This document shows positions 1 through 7,545 of a stretch of DNA of 57,483 nt, one piece after another. Source of the DNA: Streptomyces griseus (GTDB lineage Bacteria; Actinomycetota; Actinomycetes; Streptomycetales; Streptomycetaceae); contig MUNB01000005.1 of NCBI GenBank assembly GCA_002154345.1, forward strand, positions 1 to 57,483. The letters are read 5' to 3'. The notes under the pieces are model-generated. The model saw nothing but the letters and a program-made list of their open reading frames with translations, ran no database searches and had not been told where the DNA came from. The position numbers and the translations under genes were made by a program. The number at the start of each line of letters is the position of its first letter. The stretch's first letter is position 1.

Positions 1-20
1 CCCCCGCGAGCTCGCGGGGG
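1..20. terminator. Perfect GC-rich palindrome at window start
   Basis: The first 20 bases form a perfect inverted repeat (CCCCCGCGAG followed by its complement), with no loop beyond the central bases. It probably terminates a gene left of the window. No following T-run is visible, which is usual for Streptomyces. Confidence 0.5.
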
Positions 21-133
21 TTGACGTTTCTGCTGCGGTGGTCGCTTCTTCCGTGTCCATGCAGGCCACGCTAGGCAGCGGCCCGCGCGTGATCATGAGC
101 GCCGGTACTCAGGGGCGGTTGAGTAGGCACGAG

Positions 134-164
134 GCCGCCGCCCCGGTCCGGCCGGGGCGGCGGC
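134..164. terminator. Strong 13-bp hairpin between window start and the ATPase gene
   Basis: Arms at 134-146 and 152-164 are perfectly complementary (GCCGCCGCCCCGG and its complement) around a 5-nt loop. It lies upstream of the gene starting at 200, so it probably ends or insulates transcription arriving from outside the window. A 5' leader structure is excluded if the downstream mRNA is leaderless, as its promoter suggests. Confidence 0.5.
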
Positions 165-165
165 T

Positions 166-199
166 GCCGGATCCCGGGGACCGCTGACAGACTGGCCCC
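166..199 (+). promoter_or_regulatory. Possible leaderless-type promoter of the ATPase-TPR gene
   Basis: A -10-like hexamer CAGACT (188-193) lies 6 nt before the ATG at 200, and there is no Shine-Dalgarno sequence. That spacing would place the transcription start on the start codon, a common Streptomyces arrangement. A weak -35-like TGCCGG lies 17 nt further upstream. This is inference from spacing only. Confidence 0.3.
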
Positions 200-2593
200 A
201 TGCCTCCGTCCAGCCCCCGCCGCCTCTCCCTCCAGCAGATCGTCGAAGGGCAGCGCCGTGCCGCCTTCGTCGGGCGGGAGGCCGAACTCGGCCTGTTCCG
301 CGCCAACTTCGCGCTGCCGCCCGAAGACCCCCGGCACCGGTTCGTCTTCCATGTGCGGGGCAACGCCGGGGTCGGCAAGACCTCGCTCGTACGGGAATGG
401 CGTGAGCTGGCGGGGGAGTTCGGGGCGTTGACCGCTTCGGTCGACGAGAGCGCCGACTCCGTGCCCGACGTACTCGCCGCCATCGCCGCGCAGTTCGCCG
501 AGCAGGGGTATCCGCTCAAGGCGCTGGACCGGCTGCTCGACACGTACCGGCGGGCTCTCCACGACATGGCCGGGCGGCTCGCGGCGGACAACGAGGGCTC
601 GGGCGGCGACCCTTCGCCCGGGGCGCTCGCCGCCGCGCAGGCCGGGCTGATCGCGGCCGGGGCGATCCCGGTCGTCGGGGCGCTGGCCGGGGGCATCGAC
701 CCGGCGGTCCTGGCCCGGGGCGCGGGCGGGCTGCGGGCGGTGTTCGGCGGGCGGGCCCGGCAGCAGGAGGAGGCCCGGCTGCTGGCCGAACCGGTACGGG
801 TCCTCACACCGGTGTTCGTCGCCGAGATCGACCGGGTCGCGGACGCGGTGCCCTGGGTCGTCCTGTTCCTGGACACCTACGAGCGCACCGCGCCCCAGTT
901 GGACCGGTGGCTGGCGGACCTGCTGACCCCCGGGCGGTACGGCGAGCTGCCCGCCAACCTCGTCCTGACCCTGGCCGGTCAGCGCCGCCTCGACCCGGTG
1001 CACTGGGGCGACCGGGGCCGGCTGGTCGCCGACGTGCCGCTCGGGCCGTTCACGGAGGAGGAGTCGCGCCAACTCCTGTACGGGCGCGGTGTGGTGGCGG
1101 AGCCCGTGGTGCGGGAGGTGCTGCGGCTCTCCGGCGGGCTGCCGGTCCTGGTGTCGACGCTCGCGGCCAACCCCGGGGCGGCCGGAGAGGCGAACGCCAC
1201 CGCCGTCGAACGCTTCCTGGCCGGGGAGAGCGACCCGGTCCGCCGGGCGGCCGCGCTGGCCTGCGCGCTGCCCCGCCGGTTCGACGAGGACCTGGTGGCC
1301 GTGGCCGTACCGCACGGGTCGCACGTTGTCCCCGGGCTCTACGACTGGCTGCTCGAACTGCCCTTCGTCGCCGAGCCGTACAGCGGGCGCTCCCGTTACC
1401 ACGCCGTCGTCCGGGCCCCGATGCTCCGCCTCCAGCGCACCGGATCGCCTCGGCGGTGGAAGGCGGCGCACGACCGGCTTGCCGAGGCCTTCGCCGCCCG
1501 GCGGGACGCGGCGGCCGAGGGCCTGGACCCGGAACGCCTCTGGGCCTCGCAGCCGTGGCGCCGGGCCGCCCTGGACGTGCTCTACCACCGGCTCTGCGCC
1601 CGCCCGCGCACCGCGCTGCCCGAGGCCCTGCGCGCCGGTATAGCGCTGTGCGACCAGCGGCCGTCCCGGGCCCGGTACTGGGCCCGGACCCTCATGGAGG
1701 CGGGCGAGGACGCCGACGACGCCGTACTGCGGGAGTGGGGCCGGGATCTGCTCGCCGCCGTGACGGACCACGGGCCCCGCCCCACCGCCGCGCTCGGCCT
1801 CCTGCTGACCCGGGCCGAGCTGACCGACCGGGACCGGGCGGCCGCCCTGGTGGCGCGGGCCTGGGACCGCTTCCGGGCCGGGGAGCTGGACGCCGCGCTC
1901 TCCGACCACGGGCGGGCCGTCGCCGTGGACCCGCGCAGCGAACGCGCCCACCAGGGGCGGGCGGTGATCCTGCGGTCGCTCGGCCGGTACGAGGAGGCCC
2001 TCGCCGACCTGGACCGGGCCGAGGAGATCGCGCCCGCCTGGGCCTGGGCGGTCCGCGAGCGGGGCGAGACGTACCGGCGTATGGGGCGGCTGGAGGAGGC
2101 CCTGACCGTGCTGGACCGGGCGCACGCGATGGACCCGGCCGACGCGGTGCCGCTCGGCAGCCGGGGCCTGGTCCGCCATGTGCTGGGCCGGCACGAGGAG
2201 GCGCTCGACGACTTCGACCGGGCGATAGCGCTGTGGCCCGAGTACACCTGGGCGCTGGTCCGGCGGGCCCGGGTCCGCACCGCGCTCGGCGACCCGGTGG
2301 GCGCCCTCGCCGACCTGGACCGGGCCGAGGAGCTGACCCCCGGGCTCGCCGGGACGGAGGGGGAGCGGGGCGAGGTGTACCGGGCGACGGGCCGCCACGA
2401 GGAGGCCGTCGCCTGCTACGGGCGGGCGCTGGCCCTGGACCCCGACTACGCCTGGGCGCACGGCAGCAGGGCCCTCGCGCAGGAGGCCCTGGGCCGGATC
2501 CCGGAGGCGCGCGCGGACCTGGACCGGGCGCTGGAGCTGGACCCGGGGTACGCGTGGGCCCGGGCGCAGCGGGAGCGGCTGGGGGCGGGCTGA
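200..2593 (+). CDS. STAND-type P-loop ATPase with C-terminal TPR repeats
   Basis: 797 aa. The N-terminal NTPase module has a clear Walker A (GNAGVGKTS, residues 54-62) after a short VGRE segment typical of AAA/STAND ATPases. A Walker B-like run (WVVLFLD) lies near residues 218-225, and an Ala/Gly-rich hydrophobic stretch near 150-190 separates the two. The C-terminal third (about 550-797) is about seven 34-residue TPR units with the usual A-L-x-D-L-D-R-A and G-R-x-E-E-A pattern. STAND proteins use the repeat domain as a sensor that controls nucleotide-driven assembly; many are signalling or defence switches. No effector domain such as a nuclease, TIR or protease is visible, so the output is unknown. 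VapBC follows 44 bp downstream. There is no good ribosome site, and a leaderless start is suggested. Confidence 0.85.
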   Translation: MPPSSPRRLSLQQIVEGQRRAAFVGREAELGLFRANFALPPEDPRHRFVFHVRGNAGVGKTSLVREWRELAGEFGALTASVDESADSVPDVLAAIAAQFAEQGYPLKALDRLLDTYRRALHDMAGRLAADNEGSGGDPSPGALAAAQAGLIAAGAIPVVGALAGGIDPAVLARGAGGLRAVFGGRARQQEEARLLAEPVRVLTPVFVAEIDRVADAVPWVVLFLDTYERTAPQLDRWLADLLTPGRYGELPANLVLTLAGQRRLDPVHWGDRGRLVADVPLGPFTEEESRQLLYGRGVVAEPVVREVLRLSGGLPVLVSTLAANPGAAGEANATAVERFLAGESDPVRRAAALACALPRRFDEDLVAVAVPHGSHVVPGLYDWLLELPFVAEPYSGRSRYHAVVRAPMLRLQRTGSPRRWKAAHDRLAEAFAARRDAAAEGLDPERLWASQPWRRAALDVLYHRLCARPRTALPEALRAGIALCDQRPSRARYWARTLMEAGEDADDAVLREWGRDLLAAVTDHGPRPTAALGLLLTRAELTDRDRAAALVARAWDRFRAGELDAALSDHGRAVAVDPRSERAHQGRAVILRSLGRYEEALADLDRAEEIAPAWAWAVRERGETYRRMGRLEEALTVLDRAHAMDPADAVPLGSRGLVRHVLGRHEEALDDFDRAIALWPEYTWALVRRARVRTALGDPVGALADLDRAEELTPGLAGTEGERGEVYRATGRHEEAVACYGRALALDPDYAWAHGSRALAQEALGRIPEARADLDRALELDPGYAWARAQRERLGAG

Positions 2594-2611
2594 CGGAGAA
2601 GCCGTGCGAAT

Positions 2612-2630
2612 TGGTACAGGTCCTGTACCA
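2612..2630. promoter_or_regulatory. 19-bp perfect palindrome, likely VapB operator
   Basis: TGGTACAGG-T-CCTGTACCA is a perfect inverted repeat ending 7 nt before the vapB start codon. Ribbon-helix-helix antitoxins bind such palindromes to autorepress their operon, so this is the expected operator; it also overlaps where a -10 element would sit. Confidence 0.65.
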
Positions 2631-2637
2631 TGCCCGT

Positions 2638-2907
2638 ATGGCGCTGAAACGGACCAATGTGTACGCGGACGACAAGGACCTTGCCCTGATCAAGGAAGCG
2701 GCGGGGCGCCTGGGAGTGTCCGAGGCGGAGCTGATCCGGGAGGGTATTCACCGGATCGCCCTTGCCCGGCGTGTGTGGGACGAGCCTTTCGTCACCGACG
2801 AGGAGACCTTCGACCTGGGCGGGCCCATCACGCGCGATGACGTGCGTGAGGCGGTGAGCGAGGCGTTCGGCGGTGGGGAGCCGCGTGGCCGGGGGCGCGC
2901 CGCGTGA
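2638..2907 (+). CDS. vapB: VapB-like ribbon-helix-helix antitoxin
   Basis: 89 aa. Residues ~4-45 fit a ribbon-helix-helix fold: a basic beta strand (LKRTNVYAD) followed by two helices (DLALIKEAAGRLGVSEAELI and REGIHRIAL). The acidic C-terminal half (DEPFVTDEETFDLGG) is the kind of extended tail that wraps the toxin active site. The ATG at 2638 is chosen because it directly follows the operator palindrome and begins the RHH strand. The stop overlaps the GTG start of the PIN toxin by 4 nt, giving translational coupling, as in classic vapBC operons. Expected role: DNA-binding autorepressor and neutraliser of the adjacent toxin. Confidence 0.85.
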   Translation: MALKRTNVYADDKDLALIKEAAGRLGVSEAELIREGIHRIALARRVWDEPFVTDEETFDLGGPITRDDVREAVSEAFGGGEPRGRGRAA

Positions 2908-3341
2908 TCGTCGTCGCCGACACATCCGGGCTGCTCGCTCTCTACAACAGCTCCGATCCTGACCACCTTGCCGCGCGCAAAGCCGTCGACCAGTGCGGCC
3001 TGTTGGTCGCGAGCCCTCTTGTGCTCACCGAGATCCACCAAGTGGCGTCAATCCGGGGAGGGCGCAGGGCCGCCGACCACATCCTGCGCTCGATCAGCGG
3101 GCAGGTCAGGGATACGCGGCTCGTACTGGCACCGCCGACGGCGGAGATCATCGACGCCGCACTCGCCGTACGGGCCCGCTACGCGACGCTGAACCTGGAT
3201 CTGGTGGACGCCGTCAACGTCGCCCTCGCGGCCGAGTACGACACGGACGCCGTGCTGACCCGGGACATCCGTGACTTCCGCGCGCTGCGGCCGCTCGCGG
3301 GCCGCTATACGCACTTCCGGATCATGCCGGACGATTTCTGA
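2904..3341 (+). CDS. vapC: VapC-like PIN-domain ribonuclease toxin
   Basis: 145 aa, the normal size for VapC. The four acidic residues of a PIN active site are all visible: Asp6 (VVADTSGL), Glu43 (LTEIHQ), Asp102 (LDLVDAVNVA) and Asp121 (LTRDIRDF). PIN toxins are Mg-dependent RNases, commonly cutting tRNA or rRNA loops; the target here is unknown. It starts with GTG inside the antitoxin stop codon. The complete active site suggests a functional toxin. Confidence 0.88.
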   Translation: MIVVADTSGLLALYNSSDPDHLAARKAVDQCGLLVASPLVLTEIHQVASIRGGRRAADHILRSISGQVRDTRLVLAPPTAEIIDAALAVRARYATLNLDLVDAVNVALAAEYDTDAVLTRDIRDFRALRPLAGRYTHFRIMPDDF

Positions 3342-3526
3342 GCCGGGCGGGGCCGTCCGCCCACCGCCCAAAAACGACCTGCGGGACGTCCGTCGACATA
3401 CCCGTACGTACCCCGGTCGCGCCCTCTACCGCCCGTTCCCGTTCGATTACAGTGCTTGCGCGGTCGCCCGCAGAGGCCCGCGGAGGCGAGCACGTGGTGC
3501 CGGGAGCGGTGACGGGAGGGGGCGGG

Positions 3527-4642
3527 GTGAGCACAGGGACCACGGCGGTCTGGGGCCGGGCCGAGCAGCAGGACTTCCGCAGCCGGGTCCGCGGGGCCCT
3601 GCTCGGCGGAGCCGTCGGGGACGCGCTCGGGGCCGGGGTCAGCGCGCTCGTGCTGGAGGAGATCCGCGCCGCCCACGGGGTCGAAGGCGTCACCGACTAC
3701 GTTCCCGCGCACGGCAGACGCGGCGCCGTCACCGCCCTCACCCAGCTCACCCTGTTCACCGTCGACGGACTCATCCGCGCCCAGGTCCGCCGCGACACCG
3801 GAGCCTGGCACCCGCCCACCGACGTGCACCGGGCCCATCTGCGCTGGGCCGCCACCCAGCACCACTGGGGGCCCGACGAACGGCGCGAGGACAACGGCTG
3901 GCTGGCCGCCGAGGAGTGGCTCTACGCCCGCCGCGACCCCGCCCGGGAATGCCTCGGCGGCTTCGGCGACACCGTCATGGGCACCCTGGACCGGCCGAAG
4001 AACCCCACCGCCCGGGACGCGGGCGCGCTCACCCGGTCCGCGCCGTTCGGGCTCCTGGTGGGCTGGGAGCCGGGGCTCGTGCTCCAGCTCGCCGTCGAGT
4101 GCGCGGCCCAGTCCCACGGCCACCCCGCGGCCCAGCTGTCCGCCGGAGCCTTCGCCGTACTGGTCCACGGGCTCGCGCGCGGCGAGAGCCTGGACGGCGC
4201 CGTGCAGCACACGCTGGCCCTGCTCACGGAACGCCCCGGCCACGAGCCGGTGACCGAGGCGCTGCGGCAGGCGCTGGGCTCGGTGCGGCAGGGGATCCCG
4301 GGTCCGGCGCTGATCGAGGCGCTGGGCGCGAGCGACGCCGCCGAGGAGGTTCTGGCCGTCGCCGTGTACTGCGCGCTGGTCAGTGAGGACATCCGGCACG
4401 GGCTGCGGCTCGCGGTGAACCACAGCGGCCCCTCCCGCGCCACCGGGTCGGTCTGCGGTGCGCTGCTCGGGGCGCTGCACGGCGAGACCGCGCTGCCGCC
4501 GGCCTGGCTCGCGGAGCTGGAGGGGAGGTCCACGCTCCTCGAACTGGCCGACGACTTCGCGATGGAGATGACCCAGGGCCCCGCCCTGCACAGCCCGTCG
4601 GCCGTCGCCCCGGGCTGGCTGGCCCGCTACCCGCGCGGCTGA
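3527..4642 (+). CDS. ADP-ribosylglycohydrolase-fold protein lacking metal ligands (probable pseudoenzyme)
   Basis: 371 aa from a GTG preceded by GGGAGGG at 6-nt spacing. The fold is recognisable from GALLGGAVGDALGA (residues ~25-38) and the helical ADP-ribosylglycohydrolase (DraG/ARH) pattern throughout. Known enzymes bind two Mg ions through a T-D-D-T motif and a C-terminal D-x-D-S/T motif. Here the first reads V-T-A-L-T-Q-L and the second, in NHSGPSRATGS, has Pro and Arg where the aspartates belong. Both metal-binding pairs are therefore missing although the surrounding residues are kept. The protein may bind ADP-ribose or ADP-ribosylated proteins without cutting. The stop region carries a 23-bp repeat shared with the convergent transporter gene. 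Confidence 0.8.
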   Translation: MSTGTTAVWGRAEQQDFRSRVRGALLGGAVGDALGAGVSALVLEEIRAAHGVEGVTDYVPAHGRRGAVTALTQLTLFTVDGLIRAQVRRDTGAWHPPTDVHRAHLRWAATQHHWGPDERREDNGWLAAEEWLYARRDPARECLGGFGDTVMGTLDRPKNPTARDAGALTRSAPFGLLVGWEPGLVLQLAVECAAQSHGHPAAQLSAGAFAVLVHGLARGESLDGAVQHTLALLTERPGHEPVTEALRQALGSVRQGIPGPALIEALGASDAAEEVLAVAVYCALVSEDIRHGLRLAVNHSGPSRATGSVCGALLGALHGETALPPAWLAELEGRSTLLELADDFAMEMTQGPALHSPSAVAPGWLARYPRG

Positions 4643-4680
4643 GGTGCGGTCCGCCGACTACCCGCGCGGCTGAGGTGCGG
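4627..4680. repeat. 23-bp direct repeat spanning two convergent stop codons
   Basis: Positions 4627-4649 and 4658-4680 are identical over 23 bp. Copy 1 contains the TGA of the upstream plus-strand gene (coding YPRG-stop). Copy 2 carries the final codons and TAG of the minus-strand transporter (coding PAPQPRG-stop). The same DNA thus serves as the 3' end of both genes, read in opposite directions. Confidence 0.9.
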
Positions 4681-6238
4681 GGGTCGGGCCTCCGTCCTGG
4701 GCGGGGATCGCGGCGGCCGTCGCCGTACCGTCACCGCCGTCGTCACCGTCGCCTTCGTTGATCTTCGTCAGGATCGCGTCGCGCTCCGGGGTGTCCTCCG
4801 GCTTCACGAAGCCGATCAGGATGTAGAGCAGGAGCGAGACGGCCAGCGGTACGGACACCTGGTACTGGAGCGGCACGCCGCCCTCGACGGCCCAGTTGAT
4901 CGGGTAGTTGACCAGCCAGAAGGCGATCAGGCCCGCAGCCCAGCTGATCAGCGCCGCCGTCGGCCCGGACTTCCGGAACGGGCGCAGCAGACCCAGCATG
5001 AACGGGATCGCGATCGGACCCATCAGCCCGGCGACCCACTTGATCACGACGGTGATGATGTCCTTGAACGTGGGCGAGTTGATCTGCGTGGCGATGGCCA
5101 TCGACAGGGCCAGGAAGGCCACCGTGGTCCAGCGGGCCGCGATCAGCCCGGCCCGCTCGCTCCAGCCGCGCGCCGCCTTGGAGAGGGTCGGCGCGATGTC
5201 CCGGGTGAAGACGGCCGCGATGGCGTTGGCGTCCGAGGAGCACATGGCCATCGTGTGCGAGAAGAAGCCGACGATGACCAGCCCCAACAGCCCGTGCGGG
5301 AGCAGCTGTTCGGTCATCAGGGCGTAGCTGTCGGAGGCGTCCGGCTTCTGCGCGTCGACCAGCAGCGGGGCGCACCACATCGGGAAGAACAGCACCACCG
5401 GCCAGACGAGCCAGAGCAGTGCCGAGAGCCGCGCGGAGCGCGTCGCGGAGGCGGCCGAGTCGGTCGCCATGTACCGCTGGGCCTGGTTCCACATGCCGCC
5501 GTTGTACTCGAAGGTCTTGATGAACAGGAACGCCATCAGGAACGTCACCGTGTACGGGCCCGCGGTCGGGTCCGCGTGCCCTTCCGGGAGCTTGTCCCAC
5601 ACCGTCCACAGGGTGGAGAAGCCGTCGAGCTTGCTCATCACGGCGAACAGCATCGCCAGGCCGGCGAACAACTGGATGATGAACTGGCCCAGTTCGGTGA
5701 GGGCGTCCGCCCACAGCCCGCCGACCGTGCAGTAGATCCCGGTGACGACGCCGGTGATCAGGATGCCCTGGGTGATGGAGAGGCCGGTGAACACCGACAA
5801 CAGGGTGGCGATGGCCGCCCACTTCGCGCCGACGTCCACGATCTTCAGCAGCAGCCCGGACCAGGCGAGCGCCTGCTGGGTCTGGATGTTGTAGCGGTTC
5901 TTGAGGTACTCCAGCGGCGAGGCGACATGGAGCCGCGAGCGCAGCCGGTTCAGCCGGGGCGCGAAGAGCTTCGCGCCGATGAAGATGCCGATGGCGATCG
6001 GCAGCGACCAGGTCACGAAGGACGTGACCCCGTACTGGTACGCGATGCCGGCGTAACCGGTGAACATCACCGCGCTGTAGCCGGACATGTGGTGCGAGAT
6101 GCCCGACAGCCACCACGGCATCTTGCCGCCGGCCGTGAAGAAGTCGCTGACGTTGTCCACGCGCTTGTGCGACCAGAGTCCGATCGCGACCATCACGCCG
6201 AAGTAGCCGATGAGCACAGTCCAGTCGAGACTGTTCAT
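4658..6238 (-). CDS. SSS-family sodium:solute symporter
   Basis: 526 aa. About 13 hydrophobic segments start with MNSLDWTVLIGYFGVMVAIG, and the SSS signature region (SGYSAVMFTGYAG, FFTAGGKMPWW) near residues 30-70 places it in the solute:sodium symporter family with a LeuT-like fold. ATG at 6238 is chosen because GGAGGGGG lies 4 nt upstream; the open frame continues upstream into non-coding sequence. The C-terminus is a short hydrophilic Gly/Asp/Ala/Pro tail. The substrate cannot be told from sequence (sugars, amino acids and carboxylates are all possible). It is convergent with the ADP-ribosylglycohydrolase-like gene, which is probably unrelated in function. Confidence 0.85.
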   Translation of the reverse strand: MNSLDWTVLIGYFGVMVAIGLWSHKRVDNVSDFFTAGGKMPWWLSGISHHMSGYSAVMFTGYAGIAYQYGVTSFVTWSLPIAIGIFIGAKLFAPRLNRLRSRLHVASPLEYLKNRYNIQTQQALAWSGLLLKIVDVGAKWAAIATLLSVFTGLSITQGILITGVVTGIYCTVGGLWADALTELGQFIIQLFAGLAMLFAVMSKLDGFSTLWTVWDKLPEGHADPTAGPYTVTFLMAFLFIKTFEYNGGMWNQAQRYMATDSAASATRSARLSALLWLVWPVVLFFPMWCAPLLVDAQKPDASDSYALMTEQLLPHGLLGLVIVGFFSHTMAMCSSDANAIAAVFTRDIAPTLSKAARGWSERAGLIAARWTTVAFLALSMAIATQINSPTFKDIITVVIKWVAGLMGPIAIPFMLGLLRPFRKSGPTAALISWAAGLIAFWLVNYPINWAVEGGVPLQYQVSVPLAVSLLLYILIGFVKPEDTPERDAILTKINEGDGDDGGDGTATAAAIPAQDGGPTPAPQPRG

Positions 6239-6331
6239 GTCCCCCTCCAGGGGTCCGCCTTGTGAACGGGAACGCACTTCGTCGGTACGGCCGTTCAGCG
6301 GCGTCCCCTTGCGGGAGCGGGGACTTCGGGG

Positions 6332-6361
6332 ATTGAACCCCCTGTGAGGGGCCACGGTCAA
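6332..6361 (-). promoter_or_regulatory. Possible promoter of the symporter gene
   Basis: On the minus strand TTGACC (6361-6356), an 18-bp spacer and TTCAAT (6337-6332) fit a vegetative promoter, leaving a leader of roughly 85-90 nt before the ATG at 6238. Pattern match only. Confidence 0.3.
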
Positions 6362-6572
6362 GACTGTCTACGGTCATGGATGTGAACGACAATCAGCAAG
6401 ACGAACGATTTTACTTGTTCTTGACCTTGTGGGGCGTTGTCGCGAACGTGACGGCGGCCACACGATGGGCGGGCACTTCGTCAGGCTGTGCAGAAGAGAA
6501 GCGAAGAGAAGCAGAGCGAAGAGAAGTTCGAAGAGGTTCGGAGACGTCAGGGCGCGTGCGGCAACGCGCGAA

Positions 6573-6602
6573 GGCCGCACGGGATGCGGGTCCCGTGCGG
6601 CC
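6573..6602 (-). terminator. Hairpin terminator after the SDR gene
   Basis: Arms GGCCGCACGGGA (6573-6584) and its complement (6591-6602) with a 6-nt loop lie 75 bp beyond the SDR stop, in the direction of its transcription. Confidence 0.6.
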
Positions 6603-6677
6603 GAGAAGTCCGAGAGGTTCGATGAGTTCGAGGGGTCCGAGGGGGCCGAGAGGAGGGGTGGTTCGTGTGTGAACGCG

Positions 6678-7460
6678 TCAACGCATCAGCTCACCCGCGT
6701 TGACCAGCAGTGACTGGCCGGTGATCGCCCGGGCCCGGTCGGAGGCCAGGAAGGCGACGGCCTCCGCCACGTCCCCGTCCGTGGCCAGCTCCGGCAGTGC
6801 CATCCGCTCGGTGAGCCGGGCCAGCACCTCGGACTCCGGTACGCCTTCGGAGTGCGCGGCGAACTGGACGTACGCCTGCACCGGCGGCCCCCACATCCAG
6901 CCCGGCAGCACCGTGTTGACCCGGATCCGGTCCGGCCCCAGCTCCCGGGCGAGCGAGTACATCGCCGAGGTGAGCGCCCCCTTGGACGCCGCGTACGCCG
7001 CCTGCCACACCTGGGACGGGGCGGCCACCGCGGACTGCGTGCCGATCACCACCACCGAGCCGCCCCGCTCCTTGAGCGCGGGCAGGCAGGCCCGGGTCAT
7101 CCGCAGCGTACCGAGCAGGTTCACGTCGATGACCGACTGCCAGGTGGCGAAGTCCGCGTCCTGGAGTCCGCCGAAGTAGCTGTCCCAGGCGGCCACGTGG
7201 ACCACCGCGTCGATGCCGCCGAACCGCTCCACCGCCAGTGCGGCCAGCGCCTCGCACTGCGCCTCGTCCGTGATGTCGGTCGGCAGGTGGGCCGTGTGCC
7301 GGCCCGCCGGGTCGATCTCCGCCGCCGACTTGGCCAGGTTCGCCGCCGTACGCGCACCGAGCACCGCGCGCCCGCCGTCGCGCACCACGGTCTCCGCGAC
7401 CCGGTGCCCGAGCCCCGGCCCGACGCCGGACACGATGACGGTCTTCCCCGCGAGCAACAT
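6678..7460 (-). CDS. Short-chain dehydrogenase/reductase (SDR)
   Basis: 260 aa, the classic SDR length. The nucleotide-binding GxxxGxG is at residues 12-18 (GVGPGLG). The catalytic triad is Ser143 (GTQSA), Tyr156 and Lys160 (YAASK), and VNLLGT supplies the structural Asn. The start at 7460 has GGAGG 7 nt upstream; longer frames run through the intergenic operator. NAD(P)-dependent oxidoreductase of unknown substrate. It is divergent from the alpha/beta-barrel gene at 7546 across an 85-bp gap holding a 17-bp palindrome, which suggests shared control and perhaps a shared pathway. Confidence 0.87.
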   Translation of the reverse strand: MLLAGKTVIVSGVGPGLGHRVAETVVRDGGRAVLGARTAANLAKSAAEIDPAGRHTAHLPTDITDEAQCEALAALAVERFGGIDAVVHVAAWDSYFGGLQDADFATWQSVIDVNLLGTLRMTRACLPALKERGGSVVVIGTQSAVAAPSQVWQAAYAASKGALTSAMYSLARELGPDRIRVNTVLPGWMWGPPVQAYVQFAAHSEGVPESEVLARLTERMALPELATDGDVAEAVAFLASDRARAITGQSLLVNAGELMR

Positions 7461-7486
7461 CGGCGCCTCCCGGCCCTGGAAGTTCA

Positions 7487-7503
7487 TCTGACGGACCGTC
7501 AGA
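7487..7503. promoter_or_regulatory. 17-bp perfect palindrome between divergent genes
   Basis: TCTGACGG-A-CCGTCAGA is a perfect inverted repeat in the 85-bp gap between the SDR and the barrel protein. Length and symmetry fit a TetR-family operator controlling both genes, but no TetR gene is adjacent. Confidence 0.6.
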
Positions 7504-7545
7504 GTAGGGGGACGTGCGGGCCGATGGAAGAGGGAAGGGGATCCG

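Larger units (their letters stand above)
6239..6677. other. 439-bp gene-free interval upstream of the symporter
   Basis: No convincing gene. It holds a purine-rich stretch with repeated GAAGAGAAGC (6491-6537), a 12-bp stem hairpin (6573-6602) and a possible symporter promoter. The open frames here have no coding bias. Confidence 0.6.

Noticed and set aside
71..2461. 796-aa open frame antisense to the ATPase-TPR gene
   Set aside because: High-GC shadow: composition is low-complexity Arg/Pro/Gly, no ribosome site, and the plus-strand protein has clear domains.
6376..6672. 98-aa and 94-aa open frames in the symporter upstream region
   Set aside because: Purine-repeat translation without codon bias or ribosome site.
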